From the NCBI GenBank assembly GCA_036250195.1, contig JAVHZZ010000009.1, forward strand, positions 38,345,824 to 38,409,823: a DNA stretch of 64,000 nucleotides, read 5' to 3'. Below, one piece after another: positions 34,200 to 46,105 of the stretch. Source of the stretch: Mixophyes australis. Its lineage: Eukaryota > Chordata > Amphibia > Anura > Limnodynastidae. The position numbers and the translations under genes are program-made. The notes under the pieces are model-generated. The model ran no database searches. It was given only the letters and a program-made list of their open reading frames with translations, and was not told the DNA's origin. Position 1 is the stretch's first letter, and every line of letters starts with the position of its first letter.

Positions 34200-34925
34200 G
34201 TACCCACCCTTGAGGAGGGGTCAAGGAACCCTGACACCCCGGTTTTCCGGGAAACTTTTTAAAGAAATCAGCAAGTAATTCATCTGAGTGAAGATTTCTT
34301 TGTGGTACCCAGGACCTTTCCTCCGGGCCGTATCCTTTCTAATGAACCAAGTAGTGGAATTCTTGATGTCTGTCTACCAAAACTGGCTGAGGTCGAGAGG
34401 GCTGTCAAGGTTTGAATTGTCTGGAAGACCGGGCAGGTTTCAACAAAGAGCAGTGAAATGTACTGGGAATTTTTAAAGATTCCGGAAGCTTCAATTTGAA
34501 GGCCACTGGGTTGACTTGCTTTAGGATGGTAAATGGACCGATAAATTTAGGTCCTAATTTCTTACATGGCTGACGGAGTCTTATATTCCGAGTGGAGAGC
34601 CACACAGAGTCTCCAACCTTGATCGAACAAGTGGAACGATGTAAATCAGCAAAGACCTTGGACCTAAAGGAAGCTCGAAGTAAAGACTGATGTACAGACT
34701 TTAAAATCTTCCTAAGATGGGTGGCCGTAGCTCTGGTTTCAGGTGGTCTATCAGTGGATAGAGCGGATAAGGAGTTGACTCTGGGATGGTACCCCAGGTT
34801 GCAATAAAAAGGAGAGTACCGGGAAGATGTGTGGCATGCGTTGTTGTACGCAAATTTGGCCCATGGAAGGAGGTCAGCCCAATCATCATAGTGTTTGGAA
34901 ATATACAGTCGAAGCTATTGCTCCA
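34200..34925 (-). pseudogene. Gypsy chromovirus integrase tail and chromodomain remnant
   Basis: C-terminal part of a Ty3/gypsy chromovirus polyprotein. Minus-strand translation near 34480-34605 gives the GPY/F module of integrase (KKLGPKFIGPF) and the NTFHC-like STFHCSLLKP that ends it. A remnant chromodomain with SWVPQRNL-like sequence lies near 34290-34320. Further upstream (34701-34925) is the segment following the integrase core. Frames change between these parts. The fragment is truncated near 34925, where retroviral leader sequence begins. The family is the same as the longer copy at 47476-49566. Confidence 0.82.
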
Positions 34926-35056
34926 AGGAAGCAAGTGGACACGGCTTGAGCAAATACGTCCACGGCCAGTAAGAGATCTCTAGCGGTAGAGTGTTTGTAG
35001 CAAAGGGTTGAAAGTGTTTGTGGAAGTGTGGTCTGCATAGACTGGTACTGTTCAAC

Positions 35057-36651
35057 ATGGGTGCTAAGCATACGCTAGAGATGGCCAGCGTACTGCCTAA
35101 GGAAGGGCCTATTGGTTCAGCATGGTTTCTTATGTACAAGAAATATGGTGCACACACAACTGCGTATTGTGACACGTGGGTCGAGATGACCAAAGAGTGT
35201 GTTAGGCCTTTCCCAACAATAGGGAGTTTTAATGCAGAGGTACTAAATAACGTAAAAGATAAAGTGTGGTTGATTAAGTCAAGAAAAGTGAGAAATAAGC
35301 ATAATGATTGTTTAAAATTGTGGCAAATGGAAGGCAACATGTGGCAGAGCAGCAAGTGCACAGCGGAAGTAGGCGTTGCAAAAAGCCGTTGAGAAGCGTG
35401 GAGAACTCAGCGCAAGCGCGCCCCCCCCCCCCACCCTATGTGGCGGGAAGAGTAAGTACAGCCGTTATTAAAAATGGAAAAAAGGAAATTGCTAAGTTAT
35501 ATCCTGTTTTAAGTCAGTTTAAAGCAAGTGTTTCTGAAGAAGAGGATAAACCCACGGTAATTTCAGCCATTGCCCATGCTGTTAATATGTTAGAGGTTCA
35601 GCGTAAGTATGGAAAGGGGGCAATGGCTGAGATAGGTGAGAGTAGTGTGACCACTAGGAGAGATAATATTCAAAGTACTGAAGTAGCTAACCCTGAAGAT
35701 AGTGAACTGGTGGGTTCGTATCCAGTCTGCACAATATCAGTTCCCAATGGGAAGGCGGATAAGGATGGTGTAGTTCCTTTAAGAAATGTAACAATGCATT
35801 GTCCTAGGACTAGATCAGAATTATGTTCCATTATGACTGAATTCCCAGATCCTAGAAAAGAGTTGGCTAAATGTCAGAGGTTTGTTAAAGACCTAGGAAA
35901 TGCACACAAACCAACCAATAAGGATTGGCGTTTAGTGTTGAGGGCGTGTCTTCCTCCCAATACTAACACACAAAAATGTATTAAAGATTGTTCGTTGGAA
36001 GAAGACGACACCTTGACAGATAAGATTAATCAAGAGAATATAGAACAAATTATCAAACATTTAGCCATCTATTTTCCAGTAGTAGTAAATTAGAGTAAAA
36101 TTTTCACCATTAAGCAGAAAGATAGTGAAACAGCAGCAGATTACTCTATTAGAGCTATAGCAGCGATAACACGGTTCACTGGGATATCAAACATAGGTGA
36201 GGACCCACATCACAGTGAAGTAGCTGTAGGAGTACTAATGGATGGTCTTAGGGAAAATTTAAAAACCAGAGTACAAACCTCATTACCTAATTGGAGAGGC
36301 ATCACACTAGATTCCCTTAGGGAGTCTGCTGTGGAGCATGATAAACATATCTTTAGGAAAAAGGAAGAGAAGAGTGATAGGTTGATGACCGTGAGTATAC
36401 AGGCTCTAGAGGGGATGCATACACGACCACCAGCATACAACCCACATAATAAGAAACATAGATTGATCAGATGTTTCAACTGTAATGAAGAAGGACACGT
36501 TAGGAGGGATTGTAAAAAGGACAGATACAACCCTAGAGGTGGGACACATAAATATCCTCCAAGGAAGAATTCACATAGATTAGAAGACTCACACCTACCC
36601 ACACATATTATAGCAGCAAATGCTGTGCGGGAAAGTGATAGTCAGCGCTAG
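35057..36651 (+). pseudogene. Endogenous retrovirus gag, broken
   Basis: Structural polyprotein remnant. The ATG at 35057 opens with MGAKHT, a canonical N-myristoylation-type start, so the matrix domain is at the N-terminus. A frameshift lies near 35340. The capsid follows, with a stop at 36091-36093, and then an MHR-like segment ETAADYSIRAIAAI near 36125-36170. Nucleocapsid has one CCHC zinc knuckle, CFNCNEEGHVRRDC, near 36475-36516. The frame ends at TAG 36649-36651, directly in phase with the protease that follows. A poly-C run at 35420-35432 is a plausible site of length instability. Frameshift and nonsense changes make it non-coding as it stands. Confidence 0.87.
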
Positions 36652-37434
36652 GGGTCAGGTCATACCTGTAGTCTACAGCCAGTGAGGTTCACAGAGAGTC
36701 TGAGAGAAGAACCAACAATGATAGTTGACATAGCTGGTAGGAAACAAACTTTTCTTGTAGATACAGGGGCGGCCAGATCCGTGATAACCTCTCCTTTCAA
36801 TCTACAGGTGACCAGTAAAACTATTCCAGCTATGGGGGTAACGGGAAGAGTGTTACATTATCCTTTAAGTAAACCCACTGAAGTTACTATCGGGCCCCTG
36901 CATACCAAGCATTCGTTTCTCTTGGCTGCGACGGCTCCTACTAACTTGCTAGGAAGAGACTTGTTATGTAAAATGGGATGTGTCATATACTGTACCCCAG
37001 ATGGTGTGTTCTTAGATATACCAGAGAAGGTTGTGCATGAGGTACAGGATATATTAGACACCCCTCAAAGGTTAATGTTGCACTCTACCGTTATAGAACA
37101 GAGTCCATCTCAAGTAAAGGGGATGTTGCTGGAAATACTGGGGTCCCTATGGACCAGAGATGGACAGGACACTGGATTAATGGCAAACGTAGCTCCTGTG
37201 ATAGTAAATCTAAAAAGTGGTAGGATAGCTCCAAAAATCCCACAGTATCCATTAAAACCAAAGGTGCAACTAGGGGTATATCCTGTTATTGAGAGGCTGT
37301 TACAACAAGGGATTTTAGTTCGTACCTCCAGCACAGCAAATAGTCCCATTTTCCCTGTGAAGAAGATTGGGGGGAGGGGCTATAGATTAGTCCAGGACTT
37401 AAGGGGAATTAATAAAGTTGTTGAGAGCCAATGA
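36652..37434 (+). pseudogene. Endogenous retrovirus protease and RT N-terminus
   Basis: Continues in the gag frame after the UAG. The aspartic protease has its active-site triad in VDTGAARSVI near 36757-36786 and a flap/C-terminal LLGRDLL near 36943-36963. The RT N-terminus follows (SPIFPVKKIGGRGYRLVQDL near 37345-37400), ending at TGA 37432-37434. The expected palm with YxDD, the connection and RNase H are absent: integrase-like sequence begins within ~60 bp. A large internal deletion has therefore removed most of pol. The RT signature resembles gamma/epsilon retroviruses, not lenti- or betaretroviruses. Confidence 0.87.
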
Positions 37435-37488
37435 CTGTATCGACCGAGACTATGATGGTTTTTCAGGCATTAGACATGCAGAAATTAA

Positions 37489-39463
37489 TTGAAATGCAAG
37501 ATTTGTGTTCCCTGCAGGAAAAGGCGGTCTGGAAGGCGAAGGGATGTGGTCAAGAGTCCTCAGGACTCTGGAGGGATGGGACAAGGTAAGCCTGTAGCTC
37601 CCCGAACATACTATCCAAGCCTGGCTGAAGCAGCACACGGTCTGACTTACCTGGGTAAAGAAGGTATGTGCAAACTGGTGAGAGCATACTGGTGTGCTCC
37701 TGGATTTTCCTCAGGCTGGTAAGAAAGCAATGTCATGTCTTACTTGTTTGAGGAAAAATGTCGGGAAAACTATTCCAACTGAGTCATCCCACATCCCTCC
37801 TACAGATGGGCCTTTTCAGGTAATACAAATTGACTATATCCAATTACCACCTTGCAGGAATCTAAAGTATGTGTTAGTATGTATTGATGTGTTTTCCGGT
37901 TGGGTAGAAGCATATCCGGCAGCCACTAATACTGCTGTGTTCACTGCAAAGAAAATTGTACAAGAGTTTGCGTGTAGGTTCGGTATCCCTAGAATCATTG
38001 AAAGTGATAGGGGTGACCCACTTTACTGGTGATATCTTCCAAAATATGTGTAAACTCATGGGAATCAGTAGCAGACTTCACACCCCTTACCGACCACAAG
38101 CCAGTGGTAAGGTGGAAAGAGTAAATGGTACTATTAAGAACAAGCTTGGTAAGGTAATGGCTGAGACTGGGTTAGCGTGGCCTGAAGCTTTGCCACTAGT
38201 CCTCCATAGCATCCGAACCACTCCTAGACCTCCTCTTAATCTGTCCCCCTTTGAGATACTGTTCGGCCGACAACCTCATTTGATCGTGAGTCCGCAAGAC
38301 GACTTAAAATGTAATAATGAAGTGACTGTACAATATCTTATCAAAATGAGCAGACAGCTAAAACAACAACAACAAACACTCAAAATGCTGTCACCTGGTA
38401 TGCCAGAAACGAACTGTCATGATGTTGAGAGATGGGTGGTATAGACCCTTTTGGGAGGGCTTACCTAGGACGTCTGCGCTTTGTTTTTTCGTTGTTGTTG
38501 TGAGGGTGGGTGCTGCCTTGACGGATGGTCCGGATGTTCCAGGTCCGGTTTCTGTTGGTTGTCTCCTTGTTGTTTCCGTGGCGCGACCTGTGAGGGGAAA
38601 AAATAGGGGAGGGGGGAGGGAGAAAGAGAGAGAGAGAGGGGAAGGGGAGAGAAAAGAACAGGCGAGGCAGTATACACGATAGCGGCCGGGATATGTTTAT
38701 AGCTCCTTTCGCAATATAGGTCCTTAGCTCTTGGGCCTTGTTTATAGCTCTAGTGCCGTGTATACTGTGGGATACTAAGGGTGGTAGGGCTTTATTGGGC
38801 ACGGGGACTTATATGCCCTGCCTCAAGCTTGTATTAGAAGCTTTTGCAGATAATCTGCTATATAATGACTAAGCCTGCTTTCCTTAAAAATATATATATA
38901 TATTGGTGTGTAGGGCTGTGGGGTGAACAAGCAGGCTTTAACTCCTATGAGTGTACTTTTGTATGGTTCCCTATTAAGGGATATGTGTGGCTTGGTTACC
39001 GTTATAAAGGGTAGTGGGGGAGGATATGGTGTCTCTTAAGGAGATGTAGGTGGAAATTTAAGTTGGGTTGATGACGGGGTTAAGTGTGGTGTGTGTGCTT
39101 GATAAAGCGGGTGGAATTGAAAATGAAGTAGCTTTTTTGCTTGAAGCTCTAAAAAGAGCAGTTATGGTATTTTACCTTTTCCTTGTAGTTCGTCAGTGAG
39201 TGGATGTTGCAGTAGGTGTAGAGAAGATGTTGAACCTGGAGACTATGTTATGATCCGCAATTTCTTACGCTCAGGTTGTTTAACAGACCGTTTGGGAAGG
39301 ACCGTACCAAGTGCTGCTGACCAGTACCACATCACTGAAGGTTGCAGACACTTGGGTCCATTCCACCCACCGTAGGAAAGTCAGGAACCCGGAGAAAGTG
39401 CGAGATAAAGCTGAGACCGACGACACTGATCTGTCATTCGTAAAGCTGTTTCGAGAGACCTAA
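37489..39463 (+). pseudogene. Endogenous retrovirus integrase, frameshifted and interrupted
   Basis: Integrase remnant in several frames. The zinc-binding N-domain is recognisable around 37620-37760 (LTYLGKEGM, then CLTCLRK). The catalytic core follows: first aspartate in IDYIQLPP near 37825, second in ESDRG near 38003, and the glutamate region SGKVERVNGTIK near 38103-38138 after a frame change near 38010-38030. The core runs to about 38420. The C-terminal domain resumes at about 39226 (EPGDYVMIRNFLRSG) and continues, with a frame change near 39285, to about 39463. The intervening 0.8 kb is foreign. Env starts 58 bp downstream. Confidence 0.85.
38429..39225. mobile_element. Unclassified 0.8-kb insertion inside integrase
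   Basis: Interrupts integrase between the core and the C-terminal domain. It is flanked by the 8-bp direct repeat GATGTTGA (38421-38428 and 39226-39233), consistent with a target-site duplication. It contains a long purine tract (about 38595-38657) and a short TA run (38890-38901). I see no clear terminal inverted repeats or open frame with homology. An 8-bp duplication would fit a hAT-type non-autonomous element, but this is only a suggestion. Confidence 0.55.
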
Positions 39464-40541
39464 AGCCTGCAGTCAAGACACCTGAACCAGAGACGTTGCC
39501 TCAGAACTATCTTTCCAGCGATGGAGTGGCGGTTTTTGTTTTTCTTTTGTTCCAGGATTTTTCTTGTTTTTACTTTTTCTAAGACATTCGATTTTTGCGA
39601 AGGAGGATGGAGGACAGAGGCAAGTTCTGGTAGTGATACGGATGAGATGAAGTTAGTAGAATACCAAGAGCAGCCCATTATCAAGCTTAGTCCAGGGGTT
39701 ATGAAAAGGTCTGCTAGCTCGGGAACTCGGAGACAGTGTGAGGGGCTATTGTCTGATGAGTATTGCATCTGTAAGTTCTGTGACTCCCTAGTTGAAGAGA
39801 AGTGCATCCAGCGATGCCAGTCCACCAGTACCCTGGACATGGGCAGGCATCCTCTGGAGGATTATCACTCCTTAGTGGGTAAGGTTCTAAATCAAACTGA
39901 GTGCTGGGTGTGCTCACACGTGCCTCAGGGACAGCATAACGTAGGACTAGTGCCGTTCCCACTAAACATCTCTGAGGTAGTCGAATTGAGGGGAGGGAGG
40001 CCCATAGAAGGGAGGTACAATAACACTAGGTCCCCTAGTCTGAAGCTTCGACAATACTCCTTAGACAGATCTTTACTGTGCCTAAACATCTCTCATGCAA
40101 AGTGTCTGGAGAATTGGGAGGCTAACCTAAGAGATCAGACAATGGCTCGCCACACTCATGTTGGAGGGAGACATGCAAGGTCACCAATAAGCAGGACTGT
40201 TGATGGACACCACAAATTAGGGTGTGTAACTAAACATAAGAAAGTATGCATTGGAAAGGTCTCTATATGTAATTGTAAGAATGTCATCCATGCCGTCATG
40301 TGTCTTGAACACATGGAGACACTAGGCATGGGTGGTTTTGTCAAAACCTTATGTGATATAATTAATGGGCATACTGTTCCTTATGTTCTCCCTGATGATG
40401 TGTACTTTATTTGTGGGAGAAAAGCTTATTCCTGGGTGACTCTGAGTTCCAAGGGTTTGAGTTTCTTAGCTAAACTGGTTCTGGAAATCATGACTATTAC
40501 TCATGAAGAAATGGTTGGTATTCACAAGACTACATCACCAC

Positions 40542-40546
<5 letters not shown>

Positions 40547-40586
<40 letters not shown>
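40547..40586. repeat. (CA)n microsatellite in env
   Basis: About 20 CA dinucleotides. Translated in the env frame it gives alternating Thr-His. The env reading frame differs on the two sides, so length change here is a likely frameshift source. Confidence 0.95.
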
Positions 40587-40589
<3 letters not shown>

Positions 40590-41230
40590 GAACACCATGA
40601 CAAGAGAAATCTGATTCCTGGTGAGGAGCCCATAGCTACAAAATTGATTAGTGAAACTGCTGGTTTTCAAGTTTTGGTTGCTCTAGACCTCACCATGACC
40701 GCTCGGGGAATGTTAAATTTTAAATATATTCAAGACCTAGCTAAATTGATAGATAATATCACCGAGATGTATGATGACACTTTCAGGTATACTGGAAGGG
40801 AGCTACAAGCGTACAAGAAGGAGTTGGTGCAACATAGGTTGGTACTGAATTATCTTATCTCTATTACTGGTGGATACTGTGTGACTTTGGCTACCCAGTT
40901 TGGTGTCAAGTAGAGATGGGCGGGTCCGGTTCCCCGAGAACCGAACCCACCCGAACTTTGGGTATCAGAGTACCGAGCTGAGTAGCTCCCGCCCGTTCCG
41001 AATCCAAATCGAGGCCAAACGTCATCGGATCTCGGGGCTCGGTTCTCGCGATACTTCAACATTATAAATACACGCCTCCACAGCAATCCATCGCCATTTG
41101 ACAGAGGGAGAGAGCAGGGTGTAGTCACAGGCTGATTAGAGCAGAGACAGAGAATCCAATATTCTCCTTGCAATTGCTCTAACAAAAATCGCTAGAGAAG
41201 AGAGGAGGATAGAGGTTTATTATTTTTTGT

Positions 41231-42350
41231 TAATATTTGGCACTCCCTAGTGCTTTTGGGGTGTCCCCCATAATTGTGCATAAATATTTCTGGCTGTTAA
41301 AAGTCATATCTGTCAGCAGTATCTACTAACTAATTGTTAGCACTCCTCAGTGCTTTTGGGGTGTCCCCCATAATTGTGCATAAATATTTCTGCCTGTCAA
41401 AAGTCATATCTGTCAGCAGTATCTACCAACTAATTTTTAGCACTCCTTAGTGCTTTTGTGGTGTCCCCCATAATTGTGCATATATATTTCTGGCTGTCAA
41501 AGTCATATCTGTCAGCAGTATCTACCAACTAATTTTTAGCACTCCTCAGTGCTTTTGGGGTGTCCCCCATAATTGTGCATAAATATTTCTGGCTGTCAAA
41601 AGTCATATCTGTCAGCAGTATCTACCAACTAATTTTTAGCACTCCTCAGTGCTTTTGTGGTGTAACCCATAATTGTGCATATATATTTCTGGCTGTCAAA
41701 AGTCATATCTGTCAGCAGTATCTACCAACTAATTTTTAGCACTCCCCAGTGCTTTTGGGGTGTCCCCCATAATTGTGCATAAATATTTCTGGCTGTCAAA
41801 AGTCATATCTGTCAGCAGTATCTACCAACTAATTTTTAGCACTCCTCAGTGCTTTTGTGGTGTAACCCATAATTGTGCATATATATTTCTGGCTGTCAAA
41901 AGTCATATCTGTCAGCAGTATCTACCAACTAATTTTTAGCACTCCTCAGTGCTTTTGTGGTGTAACCCATAATTGTGCATATATATTTCTGGCTGTCAAA
42001 AGTCATATCTGTCAGCAGTATCTACCAACTAATTTTTAGCACTCCCCAGTGCTTTTGGGGTGTCCCCCATAATTGTGCATAAATATTTCTGGCTGTCAAA
42101 AGTCATATCTGTCAGCAGTATCTACCAACTAATTTTTAGCACTCCTCAGTGCTTTTGTGGTGTAACCCATAATTGTGCATATATATTTCTGGCTGTCAAA
42201 AGTCATATCTGTCAGCAGTATCTACCAACTAATTTTTAGCACTCCCCAGTGCTTTTGGGGTGTCCCCCATAATTGTGCATAAATATTTCTGGCTGTCAAA
42301 AGTCATATCTGTCAGCAGTATCTACCAACTAATTTTTAGCACTCCCCAGT
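41231..42350 (+). repeat. Tandem array of ~100-bp units inside the hAT element
   Basis: Eleven units and a partial twelfth beginning at each CACTCC (41231, 41340, 41441, 41540, then every 100 bp to 42340). Two subtypes mostly alternate: GGGGTGTCCCCCAT with ATAAATATT, and GTGGTGTAACCCAT with ATATATATT, showing duplication of dimers. It lies in the 5' untranslated part upstream of the transposase. Confidence 0.95.
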
Positions 42351-42364
42351 ACTTTGCGCTCAGA

Positions 42365-45300
42365 ATGGATTCAAAGCAGTCCACATATGATCAGAATGAG
42401 CAACCAGGTTCTGTCACCAGTCCTGATGTTAGTGTTCCCAGTACGTCAACTGGCCAAGGCGATGTCAAACAACAGAGTGTTTCCAAATCAGTGCAAAAAA
42501 CAAAAAACAATTTTTTTTTTACTGTATTGACGCGAAAAAGAAGTGTAACTGAGCAAAAGTTAAGTGCCGATAAAAAAAAAAATTCACAACATGCCATTCT
42601 ACACACGCAGTGGCAAAGAGAGAATGAGGCCTTCACCTTTGGCTATTAGTGGCAGATCCCAAAAAGTTACCCAGCCTACAATTGGTGCACAACTACTGTT
42701 ACGCGTCAAAGCCGAGCTGCAAGATAACAGTAAGGCATTAGAGGAGAATGTTTGCTCTGATTCACAAATGATAACAATCCCTATGGAGAGTCCATCCAAC
42801 AGTGGGATGTCTAATCCTAAGCATTCTGCTGATGTGTGCCTTAATAGCCCGAGTGTAGCCGGTGATACCCAAATTGAGGATGCCACTTTGGAATTGGAAG
42901 AGGATGAGGGTGAGATTTCTGTAGGCGACGAGGGCACTAATGAGGATGTTGATGAGGATGAGGTTGTTTGTGTAAGTCCTGCACCAGTGACAGCAGTTCT
43001 GGCACGTGACAAGAAAAAGGCCATTTCCTGGGCATAAAACAAAAAAATCCACTTCTTATGTGTGGAATTATTTCTATCCAAATCCAGACAACAATTGTAT
43101 AGCCATTTGTAGTGTATGTCAAGTCACAGTCAGTCGAGGGAGGGACCTTAAGCATCTTGGAACCTCGTCTATGTTACACCATTTAACGAGAGTTCATGGC
43201 AAAGTTTTGGGAAAAGCTGAAAGTTTTTCCCAAAAAAATACAAGCACTCCATCATCAGCTAAGACCCTCTGCTCACCGACATCCCGACGGCTACAAAATA
43301 CACCCACCACACCATCCTCATTAATATCCTCAGTAGCGCTCGGAGTTAGCCCGGCATTCACACTTAAGGCTGTATGACTCCTGCACTATTATTGATTCCT
43401 CTGAAGAAAGCGTTGGTCCCACTGCTGCTGCTGTTGCTGCTGCTGGGGGTGAATCATCATCCCAGAGGCAGGTCAAGAAAATGAGCAGTCCTACATTTCA
43501 GCAATTAACTGTGAAACAATCATTTGCGAGGGGAAGCAAATATGACAGCAGTCACCTAGTCGCCAAGCAAATCACAGATGCCATGGCTGCAATGTTAGTG
43601 TTAGATCTGCGTCCAATCTCCACAATAAACGCAGCTGGTTTTTCACAGTTAATTGAGGTTTTGTGTCCGCGTTACAGAATTCCATCGCGGCACCATTTCT
43701 CCCGTAAAGCAATTCCACAACTATACCAAAAAGTGTGTTAAAATGTAGAGATTGCGCTGAAAAATTCTGCCCACTGTCCACTTAACCACAGATATGTGGA
43801 CAAGTGGAAGTAGCCAAACCAAAGACTATATGACTGTGACAGCCCACTGGGTTGGTCATTCACCTTCACCAGCAGGAACAGCAGCAGCATTTACACCACT
43901 ACGTAACATTTGTCACAGGCAGGCCACTCTTTGTATCACCGGCTTCACTAACAGGCATACGGATGACAATTTGTTACGCAAACTGAGAGATGTGATTGAT
44001 ACATGGCTTATACCACTCGGACTCTCCCCAGTGTATGTCATTTCTGATAATGCCAATAATATAGTGCGAGCATTACTGCTGGGTGATTTCCAACATATTC
44101 CCTGTTTTGCTCACGCCATCAACTTGGTGGTGCAGAGCTTCCTACGAAATAACCGTGAGGTGCAGGAGATGCTTTTGGTGGCCCGTAAAATTTCAGGCCA
44201 TTTCAGGCATTCAGCCACAGCATGTAGGAGGTTACAGCAGCTCCAAGAGCAGTTTAACTTGCCCTGCAACCAACTTAAGCAAGAGGTGGTAACTAGGTGG
44301 AATTCCACCCTGTACATGCTTCAGAGGATGGACGAACAGCGCAAAGCCATCCAAGCATATTGCACAAGCCATGACATTGGGAAAGGAGGGGGGGATGTAT
44401 TTCACTTTTGCACAGTGTGGAATCCTTTCAGTCCTGTGCAAGGTGTTGAAACCATTTGAAGTTGTGACGTGTGAGGTGAGTGCAGACTCTGCTAGTTTGA
44501 GCCAAGTCATTCCTTTAATTAGACTATTGGAAAAGCAGCTTGAGAAAATGAAGGAGGAGCTAAAAGCAAGCAATTCAGCAAAGTATGTTGGCCTTGTCGA
44601 TCAAGTACTTAATTCGCTTCACAATGATCCTCGAGTTATTAAGATCTTAAACTCGGATCAGTACGTTTTGGCCACTGTGCTTGATCCAAGGTTTAAAACC
44701 TACATTGAGTCTTTACTTGTAAATGAGCGAGATGTGAACTTTTGCAAGGAGCTATTGCTCAGCAAGTTGGCCGCTGAACTGGGCCTCGGCTTGACGACGT
44801 GTCCTTCACTTTCTCAAGCTGCTGCTGCTCGTAAAAAATTAAATTTCCAAAAAAGAAGCAGGGAAGACGCAGGGGGCAGACCAGAACAATTTAACATCTG
44901 GGCTGGTTTGAAGGATTTTAAAAAAAAATGTGTCACTTTGCCCATAACTCCATCCAATACGAGTATAAACATTCAAAGAATGGTGGAGGATTACTTTCAA
45001 GAGGTAGTTGATATGCAAATGTCAGACAGTCCCTTTCCTTACTGAGAAGAAAAGCAGGCCATTTCAAAACCCATGTACAAACTTGCTTTGCAATACCTAA
45101 GCTGCCCACCCTCCAGTGTGTACTCTGAACGAGTGTTCAGCACAGCAGGGAACTTAGTCAGTGATCGCCGTAGAAGGTTACTTCCCAAAAATGTGGAGAA
45201 AATGATGTTTATAAAAATGAACTACATCTTCAACGAGGAATGCCTTCACCATCCAAGACATCCAAGCACTGACTGTTCTCTAATGGCGGATTCAAGCGGC

Positions 45301-45399
45301 GATGAATTGATAGTCTGTGATGATGACGTACACACTGATGAGGGTGAGGATGAAGCTGAAGATGATGACGATAACATCTTTTTAAAACTTTCTATGTAA
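42365..45399 (+). pseudogene. hAT transposase (BED finger, hATC), multiply frameshifted
   Basis: Remnant of a hAT superfamily transposase with ZBED-like architecture. The likely ATG is at 42365 (MDSKQS). Order of parts: an acidic Ser/Thr-rich N-terminus; a BED zinc finger near 43050-43200 (CSVCQVTVSRG, then HHLTRVHG); the RNase H-like catalytic region, with VISDNANN near 44040 and the CFAHAINLVVQ block near 44105; the RW motif in TRWNSTLYMLQRM near 44290-44328; and the C-terminal hATC dimerisation domain near 45090-45220 (LSCPPSSVYSERVFSTAG). It ends in an acidic tail at 45399. The reading frame changes at least five times, and a TGA lies at 45043-45045. Confidence 0.9.
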
Positions 45400-45469
45400 G
45401 TGTAGGGTGCACTCTACCCCCAAAGAGGAAAGGGACTTGTGGCATTTCCATATCACGTACCGTCTTGAA

Positions 45470-46105
45470 AGGCTGCTGTTTGGGCAATTTATCCTTTAGG
45501 GTAGGGTGTCATAGACAGAGTGACCCCAAACTGCCTTTGTCCATTTCTCTTAATATTGTACAGTCTATAACGGCTGACGTTTTTTGTATTTTATACAAGT
45601 GGAGGGGAGCCTAGAGAGACAGAAACCAAACTGGCTTTCTCCATTTAAATTAATATTGTACAGTCTATAACGGCTGAATTTTTTTTTATTTTCGACAAGT
45701 GGAGGGGGACCTATAGAGACAGAAAGCAAACTGCCTTTTTTCCATTTCTTTACATATTTAACTATAAGTGTAGGGTGTAATATACATCCAAAGACGATGG
45801 CTGCATTGCCAATATGCATAGATGGAGAGGAAGACAATCTGTTTTGTGTGTAGAATAAATGAAGGCCTACCAACAAAAAATTAAACTGTTTTTTGGATGT
45901 TTTATTACCTCTACAATTAGATTACTTATCTCTAAAACAGTTGGAGCACTAAATTGGGTTATTTTAGGCCCAAAAACATTGATTTTCCAACAAAATAGCA
46001 AAACCAAAACCAAAACCAAAACATGCAATGGCGGTTTTGCAAAACCAAAACAAAAACCAAAACATGACGGTAATCCAGATCCAAAACCGAATCCAAAACC
46101 AAAAC
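45470..46105 (+). repeat. 3' noncoding part of the hAT element with short repeats
   Basis: Contains two ~100-bp repeats (about 45530-45740) sharing AATATTGTACAGTCTATAACG and GACAAGTGGAGGGG or close variants, then an AACCAAAACC-rich stretch (46003-46105) next to the terminal inverted repeat. No coding similarity. Confidence 0.7.

Noticed and set aside
33593..34224. Short open frames within the gypsy LTR at 33575-34199
   Set aside because: They lie in LTR sequence, overlap on both strands and show no recognisable domain.
38461..38802. Arg/Glu- or Pro/Ser-rich frames over the purine tract in the 0.8-kb insertion
   Set aside because: Low-complexity translations of a GA-rich tract, with no support on either strand.
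40540..40592. Thr-His repeat as a metal-binding tail of env
   Set aside because: It is a translated CA microsatellite with a frame change at the same place, so an accident of repeat expansion.
42391..43155. Minus-strand frames opposite the hAT transposase N-terminus
   Set aside because: Antisense to a clearly recognised BED-finger transposase.
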